This document shows positions 9,164-17,540 of a stretch of DNA of 64,000 nucleotides, in pieces. The stretch spans positions 200,110 to 264,109 of the forward strand of contig CAZHYV010000003.1 in NCBI GenBank assembly GCA_964537055.1, in the 5' to 3' direction. Each line of letters begins with the position of its first letter. Within the stretch, counting starts at the first letter, position 1. The position numbers and the translations under genes were made by a program. This DNA comes from CAZHYV01 sp964537055. GTDB lineage: Bacteria; Myxococcota_A; Polyangia; Palsa-1104; JAEUJZ01. The notes below the pieces were generated by a model. That model ran no database searches. It had not been told where the DNA came from and saw nothing but the letters and a program-made list of their open reading frames with translations.

Positions 9164-10872
9164 TATCCAGGATTTCCTTGCTGGGCATTCGGGTCAAACG
9201 TTTTGATGATCACTTCTCCACTCCGGAGGTAGTCTTTGAAGGATTGCGCCATCCATTCTCCGGCATGCTTCATCAGCTGCTGAAAGGCTTTTTGTCCTTC
9301 TGGCGACATCGGGGCAGAGGAACTGCTTGGGGTGAGGCGTTCTTGAATCTGCTGATAAGCCTCGACCGCTTCCTCCGTATATTTGATGTCATTAGCTCCT
9401 ACATTGTGCTGCTCGAGCCAATTCTCTTTGCCCTCTTTACGTCGTTTCAGGTTGCCTTCTGCCCGGTCTTTTTGCTTTTGAAGCAGCGAAAAAAAGACAG
9501 AGCGTTTGTCCTCTTCTTCCTGCCTCTCGATGGGATCTGTTGTGGTGATGGGTTTGGTGTACTTCTCTTGCAGCTCACGTAAGTCTGCCTCCAACGATTC
9601 CTCGGATGAGAATCCAGAGCCATCGAAGAAATGCCCCTCCTGGTTGTTTCGACGGCGGTTCAGCTTCTCCTGAAGCGAGAGCATCTTATGTACGTCGAAA
9701 CTGGCGGGGACCACTTTGCTCGATGACATCAGCCGATCCCCGGCTCCGAGCAGTTTCGCTCCCACCTTCCGAAGGTTTCGTTCTTGTTCCAGGCGGAATT
9801 GTGTGCGCTGGCCTTCATCGGTGTTTCTAAAAGTGTCGGCTTCCTGCTTCGTTTTCCCTTCGTTCTTCGCCTGCGCAACAGTATCTACCTCATTGAAATC
9901 TGTGCGGTAGATGGCAAGGCCGAGGCGATCGCCAAAATCATGGATCAGCGCGCGCCGCATGGCTTCTTTATTCTTTCCATACCGACGTTCCGCCAACGCT
10001 TTGATATCTTTGAGATTCCCGAGGGGGTTGATAAGCTGTCCTTGGTCGTCTAAGACCCGTTTTCCCGTGACTCGCTCAATATCAAGCGCCCTGGACTTGA
10101 GGGTGGCGAGAGCGGAGGCACCTACCATCGTGGCATCTTGGGGCTGGAGGCCTTTCCCTAAAACGGCCATCAGCGCCTCGAGCTTGTGCCTGGATTCATC
10201 CGTCGCAGTATTCACCATCCCCAGAAGCGGCGCTAAGGATTGGAGCGTATCTTTGAACGCGAGGTGCCCTCCCACCGTGCTCACTTGCTCGGCCATGGCG
10301 CGGAGACGCCCGAGCTCTTCGGTGGTATCTCCGACCACTCCCAGTCCATCCCGAAGCATCACGCCCAGATCCAGTTCCTCCTGCAGGGTCTTTCCCGTGG
10401 CTAAGGCTTCGGTGCCGAGTCCCTCGATGGCCTCGATGGAACCCTTGGGATCATACGTCATTTGTCCAAGCGCTTTGGTGAACTGTGCCAGCTCAGGCGC
10501 GCTCGTAAGCAGCCGAGTCTCAAGTCCCTGGAAGGAATTTTGCAGATCTTTCCCGCTCACTTTGGCGGTTTGTGCAAGCCGTGCCGTCATGCCATCGAAG
10601 AGCTTGGCCTGCTCCATGGCATTACGCAGGTTGAGGTCCACACCGACCAGGGACGCGCCCATGGAAACGAACGAGCTCACCATCTCCAAGGAACTTTCGG
10701 CAGCTTTGGTGAGAGCCTTGGTCAGGCCCTTGAGGGCATGCTGGCTCTTTTTCTGCCCCTGATCTGCTTTATCGCCAACGTTTTCCAGCGCATCCGCCAT
10801 GCGGTTTGCGTCAGAGACGACCTGATTCGCTCCATCGAGCGACGCTTTGATGCGGGCTTTGTCATCAGACAT
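9163..10872 (-). CDS. Tail tape measure protein
   Basis: A 569-residue, largely alpha-helical protein located between the tail chaperone pair and gp43, where the tape measure is expected. It has N-terminal coiled coil (ASLDGANQVVSDANRMADAL), a hydrophobic middle (LEMVSSFVSMGASLVGVDL), TMP-family helices and a long charged C-terminal coiled coil. Length suggests a short tail. Start ATG at 10872 lies 9 nt after the stop of the chaperone frameshift extension. It sets tail length and is probably ejected during infection. Confidence 0.85.
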   Translation of the reverse strand: MSDDKARIKASLDGANQVVSDANRMADALENVGDKADQGQKKSQHALKGLTKALTKAAESSLEMVSSFVSMGASLVGVDLNLRNAMEQAKLFDGMTARLAQTAKVSGKDLQNSFQGLETRLLTSAPELAQFTKALGQMTYDPKGSIEAIEGLGTEALATGKTLQEELDLGVMLRDGLGVVGDTTEELGRLRAMAEQVSTVGGHLAFKDTLQSLAPLLGMVNTATDESRHKLEALMAVLGKGLQPQDATMVGASALATLKSRALDIERVTGKRVLDDQGQLINPLGNLKDIKALAERRYGKNKEAMRRALIHDFGDRLGLAIYRTDFNEVDTVAQAKNEGKTKQEADTFRNTDEGQRTQFRLEQERNLRKVGAKLLGAGDRLMSSSKVVPASFDVHKMLSLQEKLNRRRNNQEGHFFDGSGFSSEESLEADLRELQEKYTKPITTTDPIERQEEEDKRSVFFSLLQKQKDRAEGNLKRRKEGKENWLEQHNVGANDIKYTEEAVEAYQQIQERLTPSSSSAPMSPEGQKAFQQLMKHAGEWMAQSFKDYLRSGEVIIKTFDPNAQQGNPG

Positions 10873-10881
10873 AGAGGTTCC

Positions 10882-11468
10882 TCAAAGGTTCCTTGTAAGG
10901 TGCTCAGCTACGTTCACCAGGGCTCGGAATCGGAGCATGTCTGCATCTTGGATCTGATGCAGAGGTTTTCTCATCCAGAGATGTGGCTTGTCTTTCACCG
11001 CCAGCACTTTCCACACAAGCGCTGGGCGGCTTAGGAGTTTTTTGCGGCTTCGTCCTCCAAGGCCTTCGTTTGCTCCGGAGAGAGCACCTCAGGGTATTCT
11101 TCCTCAATGTGCGCTTGGTACTCATCGAGCAGCCACTGGACCTGCTTGTACACCAGCCCTCCCCGAAGTTGACCCAGTTCTTTCTCCAGGAAAAAGCAGG
11201 CCCGCAAATCTTCTGGATCCCGGAGGAACTTTTGCAATTTGCGGTAGGCAGCTTCATCTCCCAAGACCGTTTGGGGATGGTCCTCCGCGTAGGAACGAGC
11301 GGCGGCCTCGGCTTCGGATCGCTCTGCTTCCGATAAGGGAAGGATCACGGCCTCGCACCAATGCCTTTGCGTATGACCCTGTTTATCTTGGGTGCGGAAC
11401 TGGAATTTGACTTTACGTCCTGTTTCCGGGACGCCGCCTTGCTGCGCAAGAATATTGCCTAATCGCAT
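10882..11468 (-). CDS. Tail assembly chaperone, -1 frameshift product (GT-like)
   Basis: Reading the upstream chaperone frame to AAC at 11037 and then slipping back one base continues for 51 codons to TGA at 10884-10882, just before the tape measure. The fused product would be about 195 residues. The extension (ALVWKVLAVKDKPHLWMRK ... FRALVNVAEHLTRNL) looks like real protein. The site has a canonical A_AAA_AAC heptamer and a stem-loop 7 nt downstream. This mirrors lambda G/GT and P2 E/E' in function and position. Confidence 0.75.
10998..11043 (-). promoter_or_regulatory. Programmed -1 ribosomal frameshift signal
   Basis: Slippery heptamer A_AAA_AAC at 11043-11037 in the chaperone zero frame. 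A 7-nt spacer follows, then an 11-bp stem with one bulged C (CCGC-C-CAGCGCT pairing AGTGCTG-GCGG, 9-nt loop) at 11029-10998. The arrangement fits bacterial -1 frameshift sites closely. Confidence 0.8.
11031..11468 (-). CDS. Tail assembly chaperone (gp41/G-like), zero-frame product
   Basis: A 145-residue acidic, helical protein between the tube and tape measure genes. Its sequence (MRLGNILAQQGGVPETG, then LPLSEAERSEAEAAARSYAE) gives no clear family match by eye, so the call rests mainly on position and on the frameshift site at its 3' end. It has a good Shine-Dalgarno (AAGGAG about 7 nt upstream), unlike the operon-head genes. It should coat the tape measure during tail assembly. The short product ends at 11031. 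Confidence 0.72.
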   Translation of the reverse strand: MRLGNILAQQGGVPETGRKVKFQFRTQDKQGHTQRHWCEAVILPLSEAERSEAEAAARSYAEDHPQTVLGDEAAYRKLQKFLRDPEDLRACFFLEKELGQLRGGLVYKQVQWLLDEYQAHIEEEYPEVLSPEQTKALEDEAAKNS

Positions 11469-11477
11469 AAAGACTCC

Positions 11478-11855
11478 TTACGAAATCCGTTCACATTCTA
11501 CCGCGACAATTTGGACCTGCTGGTCCACTTTGCCATCTTGATCACTGCTTAAATCATCTTCCGCAATGCCACAATCGGTGAGTAGGTAGGTTTCGAGGCC
11601 CTTCTGGTACGTGAGGGTAAACCCCTCGGCATCATCTGCCATGCCTGCTTCCGCGAGCTCGATAAACTCCGCCCGGTCTTCGGGCGTCGAAAAAGTAATG
11701 CTGCCCGAGTACCTCGCTTGGCCTTGAGAGCGACCGATACGGCCATAGGCTCCGACGTGCACTTCTTGCTTGCGACTTTTCTTAACGGAGACATCTCGTG
11801 CGGTGATAGCAGGCACGTGGTTGATTTTGAGAGGAATGCGTCCAGCTAAGGCCAT
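11478..11855 (-). CDS. Tail tube protein (Mu gp40/M family)
   Basis: A 125-residue protein starting MALAGRIPLKINHVPAIT. It is beta-rich (VSVKKSRKQEVHVGAYGRIG, ARYSGSITFSTP), as expected for a contractile-tail tube subunit lying next to the sheath. The frame is open to 11921, but ATG at 11855 is preferred because the TAGCTACCTT motif ends 7 nt upstream of it, and the upstream extension (ELSNFYDKKVKLATFSS) is poorly phage-like. It is separated from the sheath gene by a forward-facing cargo gene. Confidence 0.8.
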   Translation of the reverse strand: MALAGRIPLKINHVPAITARDVSVKKSRKQEVHVGAYGRIGRSQGQARYSGSITFSTPEDRAEFIELAEAGMADDAEGFTLTYQKGLETYLLTDCGIAEDDLSSDQDGKVDQQVQIVAVECERIS

Positions 11856-11862
11856 ACTAGAG

Positions 11863-11872
11863 AAGGTAGCTA
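11863..11872 (-). promoter_or_regulatory. Leaderless late-promoter motif before tube
   Basis: Minus strand TAGCTACCTT, 7 nt, ATG. It differs from the consensus TRGCTACYCT at position 9 only. Confidence 0.6.
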
Positions 11873-11989
11873 GTTTCACCTTCTTATCATAGAAATTGCT
11901 AAGCTCATGTTCTTGAAGCAAGATTATTTGTTTCTGCGTTTTAATTTTGAAGCTTGGCGTTTCTTAAGCACTTTTGATATGAAGCTAAG

Positions 11990-13057
11990 ATGCCTGCCAA
12001 CCCAGTGGATAAGAATCAACGAAAGCACGCTTCACTTACCCAAGGATCAGTGGCTCTTTGCCGAGGAGGGGAAACTGATATCTTATCCTATCTCCCGAGT
12101 AAGAAAGCTAACAAAAAACACCTGATTCTCAAGATTGGAATAACCGTTATCCTCTTCTATGCAGGAGTATGCTATGCAAAGACGAGCGTATCTCCCCTAT
12201 GTGATAAGCCAGAGTACAAAATAAAGATTCTTTCTGCCACCAAACTTCAGTTGCAAGCTCTCACTCAGGATCTATCAACTCAACTTGGAACAAAATTTCC
12301 GCTGATTGCTCTCGACCAGTTATGCAATCAAGAGACAGAGCATTACCGTCAGGTACAAAAAGAACATGAGCAGCTTAACCAGAAGTATCAAATCGTTCTC
12401 GCGGAACTAAACCGATGGGAAAGAGATTCCTCGCTCTATTACACTGACCTCCAAGCAAAAGAAGAGAAAAGAGCCACACTTCGCAAAGAGTACGAAACCA
12501 TTCAGGTGCTTACACAGACCTCCGCTACAGCCTTAAAAACTGCCGAAATTGCGCTAGATAGATGTATCGGAGGATATATAGAAGATCGAAGAACTTTTTA
12601 TCATACACAAATTGGAAGATGCGCACGCGATCCTCGATGGTTACGGATGGCACTATCCGTACTTCTATGCGGGGAGCCTACAAAACCTTTTGAAAGGCAA
12701 ATTCATCTCCAATTAAAGAAATTAAAAAGCCCCCCTCTTCTATGCACGGGCACCATCAAAAAAATTGCAAATTGTATCGACCCAGAGACAAAACCAGTTG
12801 AATGCTTCGGAGATGAATTAGCCTTTTTTACTACCCATCCTTTACTATATTTTGCAGATAAGGGGTATTACTCCCTGGCAGAACAAATTAAACTATATCA
12901 AAGTGAAGAGTATCCCACCAGTCTAGAAACAAGACTTCCCACTCTTGAGCCATTGCTTCAAAAGTATCAAAAGATATTCGTTAATAATGATGGCACCTAT
13001 TTTGGAAAGTACTTTGGAGTTCCCGTCATCTTACAAAAAATTCTTTCAAACCATTGA
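11990..13057 (+). CDS. Unknown exported or membrane-anchored cargo protein
   Basis: A 355-residue protein not recognised. Residues about 45-65 (LILKIGITVILFYAGVCYA) form one membrane segment, or a signal peptide if translation starts later than 11990. The rest is probably periplasmic: a coiled coil (YRQVQKEHEQLNQKYQIVLAEL) and at least six cysteines that could form disulfides. It is AT-richer than the flanking phage genes and faces the other way between tube and sheath, which suggests a moron (independently expressed cargo). No enzyme motif is seen. Confidence 0.6.
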   Translation: MPANPVDKNQRKHASLTQGSVALCRGGETDILSYLPSKKANKKHLILKIGITVILFYAGVCYAKTSVSPLCDKPEYKIKILSATKLQLQALTQDLSTQLGTKFPLIALDQLCNQETEHYRQVQKEHEQLNQKYQIVLAELNRWERDSSLYYTDLQAKEEKRATLRKEYETIQVLTQTSATALKTAEIALDRCIGGYIEDRRTFYHTQIGRCARDPRWLRMALSVLLCGEPTKPFERQIHLQLKKLKSPPLLCTGTIKKIANCIDPETKPVECFGDELAFFTTHPLLYFADKGYYSLAEQIKLYQSEEYPTSLETRLPTLEPLLQKYQKIFVNNDGTYFGKYFGVPVILQKILSNH

Positions 13058-13150
13058 TGGCTCCTTTTTTTGGAATATTGGAAGATCCTCCGGATCTGTT
13101 ACCTTTAGACTATCGATATGGAATTGAAGTGCATTGATAGAGGCAGAAGA

Positions 13151-14941
13151 CTACTGCTGAATCCCCACAATGGAGATCTGGTCTAAATCTGCAGGTACGC
13201 GGAAAGGTAGCGCCACATCCACGCGGGTGGGATTGACAAGCACTCCGGTCAGAATTGCCTCTCTCGCTCCTTCTGCCCCATCGAATAAATCCAGCGCATC
13301 CTGTTCTTTGATATAGACATACACGGCTTCTCGAATCGCTTCGGGTGTAGTTGCCCGGCTAGTACGAGCCTTGCTATAGACCTTCAGCTGTTTGTTCGAG
13401 AACAGTTTGGCTAGACGCTGCCTCAACCCTGCTCGCAAAAGGTCTGTATTCAAGATATGCGACCACTTGGTGAACTTCTCGTCGATGGTTCCCTTGGGCT
13501 TGTAGGTGGTGGTGCTCCGCACAATCGCATTCTTCCCATCTGCGTCGGGAACGATCGGGGTATAAAAGAATTGGGTAATCGCTGTATTGATCTGGTCGAG
13601 CGTGGGTCGGTCGGCTCGATGTGGGGTACCCAGCGGATGGCTCTCGTTGGTCTCTAGCGTGTCCCCGTTATAGTTACGGACTCCTTTGGAAGCGACCAGG
13701 GCTGCGGTTCGTGCACAGAGCTCTAAGGCTCGATTGGGGGACCCTGGACACCAATTCATCGTAATGCGTTCCGAGCTGGTTAGGAGCGGGGTGGTTTTGA
13801 AGACGAGCCCCTCTTTGACATCCACAGGAAGAGGTGAAGTCAAACACCCATGGGTCACTTGCCCTTTTTCAATTGGACTCACGCTTTGACCTTCGATATG
13901 AGCTAACGTGAGCCCCCAGTTGGCCGCATCGGTCCAAAAGCATGCCCAGGCTGCGTAGGCTTGGGCATCGCCGGTCAAATTTGCAAACGCATGGCTTAGG
14001 TCAGGGGTACCGGCACCCTCTGTGCCAACAGCAGCGGTGATCTTTTGTGGAGCGACCGGAGCAGAAACAGAGGCTTGGATTCGATGCAAGGGCCGTTCAT
14101 TCCGATAGAATAAAGTCACCACCCCGGTGGCCGTAGAGGGGATCGCAGCAGTGCAAGCGTAAGTATCGACGTTGATGGCATCCCGAAGCGCAGGCGCACT
14201 TTTCTCCGGCGTGTTTCCACTTTTGATGATGGCTTGCACCGAGCGAACTCCTAGCTGTACTGTCACACTTCCATCCGCCCCAGCATTCCCCGAAAAGGTC
14301 AGTGTCCCTGGGCTGGCCGCTACGCCACAGGCAGAATTCTGGATGTCTACACGAATGGGCAGGTCACTGCCATGTTCGCCCTTGTGAACATCTTTGAGAG
14401 TGAGGGTCTCCCCTGCGATACTGACCTCGACGGGCAGCCGAGCCACCGAGGTAAGCGCTGTATACGCTTTGGCCGCAATCTGAGCAAAGGTTTCTCCCTC
14501 TTGGAATAAGAAGCTTGCCTTGCGATGGGCAACATAGAGGTCACACACGCTTGAAGCGGACGCCTTCGTATTCGTGCCCAAAACCCCATTTTGCGGAGCA
14601 GCCAAGAACTGAATGAAATGGGTGGCCTGAGCTCCGGAGGCAGGTTCGAGCAAGGGCAGTATCCAAATCTCTGCACCTACGCCCTGCTGAAGTTGAGACT
14701 TGGCCGCAAGAAAGCTGAGGCACGCCATGGAGTTTGCACCGACGGCCTGTTCGACCTGCTCTTGGGTGATGCCTAGAAAAGGAGCATTGGGCGAGGCATT
14801 GCCTGTCGGGTTCATGTAGCCGAAGCAAAGGGCACGGTTGTTGGGAGCAGGCCCCCCTGGGTCGCCCAGAATGACCGAGGTGTAAATGCCGGGCACTTTA
14901 TACCCAAACGGGAGGTTGGGATTTAGAGGAAATTCAGGCAT
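13151..14941 (-). CDS. Contractile tail sheath protein (Mu gpL/gp39 family)
   Basis: A 596-residue protein starting MPEFPLNPNLPFGYKVPGIYTSV, a sheath-type N-terminus. The C-terminal part has AARTAALVASKGVRNYNGD, FTKWSHILNTDLLRAGLRQRL and a final beta segment (TRVDVALPFRVPADLDQIS), as in Mu-type sheaths. It is larger than Mu gpL (about 495 aa); the extra length is in the middle domain (FSGNAGADGSVTVQLG). The TGGCTACCCT motif precedes its ATG by 7 nt. Confidence 0.87.
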   Translation of the reverse strand: MPEFPLNPNLPFGYKVPGIYTSVILGDPGGPAPNNRALCFGYMNPTGNASPNAPFLGITQEQVEQAVGANSMACLSFLAAKSQLQQGVGAEIWILPLLEPASGAQATHFIQFLAAPQNGVLGTNTKASASSVCDLYVAHRKASFLFQEGETFAQIAAKAYTALTSVARLPVEVSIAGETLTLKDVHKGEHGSDLPIRVDIQNSACGVAASPGTLTFSGNAGADGSVTVQLGVRSVQAIIKSGNTPEKSAPALRDAINVDTYACTAAIPSTATGVVTLFYRNERPLHRIQASVSAPVAPQKITAAVGTEGAGTPDLSHAFANLTGDAQAYAAWACFWTDAANWGLTLAHIEGQSVSPIEKGQVTHGCLTSPLPVDVKEGLVFKTTPLLTSSERITMNWCPGSPNRALELCARTAALVASKGVRNYNGDTLETNESHPLGTPHRADRPTLDQINTAITQFFYTPIVPDADGKNAIVRSTTTYKPKGTIDEKFTKWSHILNTDLLRAGLRQRLAKLFSNKQLKVYSKARTSRATTPEAIREAVYVYIKEQDALDLFDGAEGAREAILTGVLVNPTRVDVALPFRVPADLDQISIVGIQQ

Positions 14942-14948
14942 ATCTCAG

Positions 14949-14958
14949 AGGGTAGCCA
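14949..14958 (-). promoter_or_regulatory. Leaderless late-promoter motif before sheath
   Basis: Minus strand TGGCTACCCT, 7 nt, ATG of the sheath gene at 14941; no Shine-Dalgarno between them. Confidence 0.65.
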
Positions 14959-14982
14959 AAGAAGAGTTCGAAAAAAGGAGAA

Positions 14983-15234
14983 TTATAGCCCGTTGTATTC
15001 TTTTGCTTTCTGTTCCGCTATCTCTGTGTATTCATCAATCGCCTCGATAGAAAATTCTCCTAAATCATTTGATCTGGCAAATTTTTCATTGTCAAGATCC
15101 CACGCCCCTAGGGATATGCTTCCCCCATACGCTTTTTTAAGCCTCCTCATAGGAACTTTCATCATTCTATCTTTTATTTTTAGCTCTATCGTTCTGGTCT
15201 CGTAGATATCGTATCCAATTTGCAAATCTTGCAT
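14983..15234 (-). CDS. Small hypothetical protein between gp37 and sheath
   Basis: An 83-residue charged protein (MQDLQIGYDIYETRTIEL ... IDEYTEIAEQKAKEYNGL), not recognised. It is AT-richer than neighbouring virion genes and has a conventional GAAAGG sequence upstream of ATG instead of the late motif, so it may be cargo rather than structural. It occupies the region where Mu has gp38. No signal or membrane segment. Confidence 0.5.
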   Translation of the reverse strand: MQDLQIGYDIYETRTIELKIKDRMMKVPMRRLKKAYGGSISLGAWDLDNEKFARSNDLGEFSIEAIDEYTEIAEQKAKEYNGL

Positions 15235-15356
15235 ATCTTTTAACCTTTCTGGTTTATTTAGCCGCTGTTTTATCTAGCTCTTTCTAGATATCGAAGGGTA
15301 CTGCTAGAAAAACATTTCTAACGTGATTGAACTTCCATGTTGTTCAAATCGATTCC

Positions 15357-15485
15357 TTATTCGTTACAATTCTCAAGGATCGCTAGAAATTTCTTTTCTG
15401 ATCCTCGGGCTATCAGAGGTACGCGTATTGAGCAACACAAAAATATGATTACCCAAGTAAGAATAACCACTCTTACTTGAGCCAT
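15357..15485 (-). CDS. Possible 42-residue single-pass membrane peptide
   Basis: ATG at 15485, 4 nt after the gp37 stop, reads MAQVRVVILTWVIIFLCCSI followed by a basic and polar tail. One transmembrane segment is clear. Lysis-type small membrane proteins look like this, but no Shine-Dalgarno is visible and there is no lysin nearby, so it is a weak call. Confidence 0.3.
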   Translation of the reverse strand: MAQVRVVILTWVIIFLCCSIRVPLIARGSEKKFLAILENCNE

Positions 15486-15489
15486 CTGT

Positions 15490-16299
15490 TTAATCAAAAG
15501 AAGTGGTTTGAATCTGCAAAGGATGAACCAAATCCTCGTCAGGGATCGCCCAATTCGTGCGGACAAACACTTGGATCGAAGCGGCAAAAATACGCTGGTC
15601 GAGATCTTCGAAGAATTTGCTCGCTCGCCCGATTTCTACCGATTCAATGCCAGGAATGTGAAGCTCGGCGCCAGCTAGAAGGTGCCTGACTTGTCCAATC
15701 ATCGCATTCATCCCAGGATCTGCCTGTGCTTCCTCAGGGAGAGGAGAACCCCACTGGGCCCAAGGTCCGCGACGAAGACATTCCGAAACGACGATAACCT
15801 GAAATTCAAGCACATCGTGGTAAAGGGCCCCAGGCACATGGGAACGGGGGAGAGGCTCGTCGCCCACCCACTCAAGCAGGATGCTCGGTGTCTGTCCAAA
15901 TACTCGCAGAAGCGCCTCTTCGGAAGAGGCATTGTCTGCCATGTGCAGGACTACTTGTTTGCAGTAGGCTTCTTTGGGGTCGTGCAGAGCATACAGAGGA
16001 GCGTTGTGGTTAGGTCCTTTCGTGACCGGAGCGGTTACACGGAGCCACCTTCCTATCGAAGATCGATCCTGGGGTTGGATGACAGAAAACCCATCGGGAG
16101 AGGAAGGATTCAGGAGATCGAATCGGTAGCATCTCCCTTCGCTTTGTACATAACGCAGGTCGAAATCTTTGACCACCGTTGTAGGAGCTGCTTGGAGGGC
16201 AGCCAAATTTGCGACAGGTTCCAGCCGTTTTTGAAAGCGAAGGAGTAATACCTCATGGAGACCTCTCTCCACGGTCGTAATTAAATCAATGACGTTCAC
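15490..16299 (-). CDS. Mu gp37-like tail completion/neck protein
   Basis: A 269-residue protein. The C-terminal half (PSILLEWVGDEPLPRSHVP, VLEFQVIVVSECLRRG, and a late TNWAIPDEDLVHP) fits the Mu gp37 family. The first 110 residues (TVVKDFDLRYVQSEGRCYRF, RSSIGRWLRVTAPVT) are an extra domain not expected in gp37, so the protein is longer than usual. It overlaps gpG by 4 nt (ATGA). Likely acts at the head-tail joint. Confidence 0.65.
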   Translation of the reverse strand: MNVIDLITTVERGLHEVLLLRFQKRLEPVANLAALQAAPTTVVKDFDLRYVQSEGRCYRFDLLNPSSPDGFSVIQPQDRSSIGRWLRVTAPVTKGPNHNAPLYALHDPKEAYCKQVVLHMADNASSEEALLRVFGQTPSILLEWVGDEPLPRSHVPGALYHDVLEFQVIVVSECLRRGPWAQWGSPLPEEAQADPGMNAMIGQVRHLLAGAELHIPGIESVEIGRASKFFEDLDQRIFAASIQVFVRTNWAIPDEDLVHPLQIQTTSFD

Positions 16300-16982
16300 A
16301 GCAAGGGTTCTCCGTTAAAGTATCTTCGGGTCAGTTCTGTAAGCACTTGGATCGATTCTGGCGTCAGCACCAAAAAGGGTCGCGCCGGAATGCGCGCACC
16401 GTTTCCTGCCGTGCCTCCGTGATTATGAATCCCGCTCCACGGCACCCTGGATTCAGCAATTGCCTCATTCCGTTTTGCCAGGGCGAGGAGTGTGCTGCTC
16501 ATTCTTCCCAACACCTCATGCTGCTCGGATTGCCGCTTGTCTCCACCGACACGCTGTTTTGTTTGGGCGTGCTTTAGTTGCTTCTGCAAGCGAATCAGGG
16601 CCTTGGATCTACGATCACTGACATCCAGGTGGAGTGCGGCTCGTCCGCCAGCTCGTAGGGTTTGTAGATCTGTAAGGACCTCCTCTTCGAGTTTTTCCGC
16701 ACGCACCTGCCTGCGCAGCTGGACCTCAAGCCGTTTCGCATAGCTTTGTCTGACCTGGCCTCGTGCAGTAATGGCACTCGTTCGGCTTTGTTTCAGACGT
16801 TTTGTTGTGCTTTCTGCTAAGGGAGCAAACCCCTCTCCTGCCTCAATCCGGTCTTTGGCTTCTTGCCGTAAGAAGCGGCTCCAAGCCTGGTAGAGCGGTC
16901 TCAGGTCGCTGGCTTTAGCGCCCATCTTCCTTAAACGTTCGAGCGGTGCAGCGAGGTTCGCTTTTAGGCCCAAGGACAGCAT
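16296..16982 (-). CDS. Virion morphogenesis protein (Mu gpG/gp31 family)
   Basis: A 228-residue basic protein with the family's C-terminal signature: VPWSGIHNHGGTAGNGARIPAR in outline, then PFLVLTPE. The middle is arginine-rich and helical. ATG at 16982 is chosen because it shares one base with the gp36 stop (TAATG); the frame is open to 17006. In Mu, G lies upstream of the protease, so its place after gp36 is a rearranged order. It takes part in tail and head completion. Confidence 0.82.
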   Translation of the reverse strand: MLSLGLKANLAAPLERLRKMGAKASDLRPLYQAWSRFLRQEAKDRIEAGEGFAPLAESTTKRLKQSRTSAITARGQVRQSYAKRLEVQLRRQVRAEKLEEEVLTDLQTLRAGGRAALHLDVSDRRSKALIRLQKQLKHAQTKQRVGGDKRQSEQHEVLGRMSSTLLALAKRNEAIAESRVPWSGIHNHGGTAGNGARIPARPFLVLTPESIQVLTELTRRYFNGEPLL

Positions 16983-17443
16983 TAGACAAACCCTGACCTT
17001 CGCCACGAGGACAGAACCATTCTCCTCCCCTGGTCGCTATTATCTAAGGAAGAGGGGGTCGTTCGATCCTTGGGTTCGACAGGTCCCCCAAAGCCTTTTC
17101 GAACGGTTTCAAGCAACCGCATCTCCTCATTGTTTCGTTCGTAGCCTGTCTGAATATGTTCAGGAATCCCTTTGCCATGAGTCCCATATTTCCAGCAGTA
17201 ATAAATCGCTCGGTCGGCCACGAGCCGCGTTACAAACGGAGGAAGACTTGTGGGATCCAGAAGCCAGAGCTTGGCTTTGTTGCCTGCGGCGGCAGCCACA
17301 TCCGCGCTGGCATCTTCGATGGCACGGCTCAAGATGGCTTGGTCAATATTGCCTGTGCCTGTAGGATCCAGGCATTGCCGGAGGGCAGCAGCCCCACCAA
17401 AGCGGTCGATGACGTCCTGAGGGGAACAAAGTTGGAGAGGCAT
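16982..17443 (-). CDS. Mu gp36-like protein (DUF1320)
   Basis: A 153-residue protein with the family pattern: an N-terminal CSPQDVIDRFGGAAALRQ, then AIEDASADVAAAAG, PPFVTRLVADRAIYYCW. DUF1320 proteins are head-tail connectors next to the capsid gene in Mu-like phages. It heads a segment: the TGGCTACCCT motif ends 6 nt before its ATG, and it is separated from the capsid gene by a forward cargo gene. Confidence 0.82.
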   Translation of the reverse strand: MPLQLCSPQDVIDRFGGAAALRQCLDPTGTGNIDQAILSRAIEDASADVAAAAGNKAKLWLLDPTSLPPFVTRLVADRAIYYCWKYGTHGKGIPEHIQTGYERNNEEMRLLETVRKGFGGPVEPKDRTTPSSLDNSDQGRRMVLSSWRRSGFV

Positions 17444-17449
17444 GAGAGA

Positions 17450-17459
17450 AGGGTAGCCA
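17450..17459 (-). promoter_or_regulatory. Leaderless late-promoter motif before gp36
   Basis: Minus strand TGGCTACCCT, 6 nt, ATG at 17443; no Shine-Dalgarno. Confidence 0.65.
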
Positions 17460-17540
17460 ACGAATTATGTATCCAATAAATGAGAAAATTTATATGTTAA
17501 GCGTTACAAAAGTCCCATCAATTTATGATATGGTTAAATT

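Noticed and set aside
9911..10762. Long forward reading frame of 283 codons opposite the tape measure gene
   Set aside because: Shadow of the well-supported minus-strand gene; arginine/serine-rich and without family features.
10904..11257. 117-codon minus frame overlapping the tail chaperone
   Set aside because: It is the other alternative frame; the -1 frame with a slippery site and stem-loop explains the region better.
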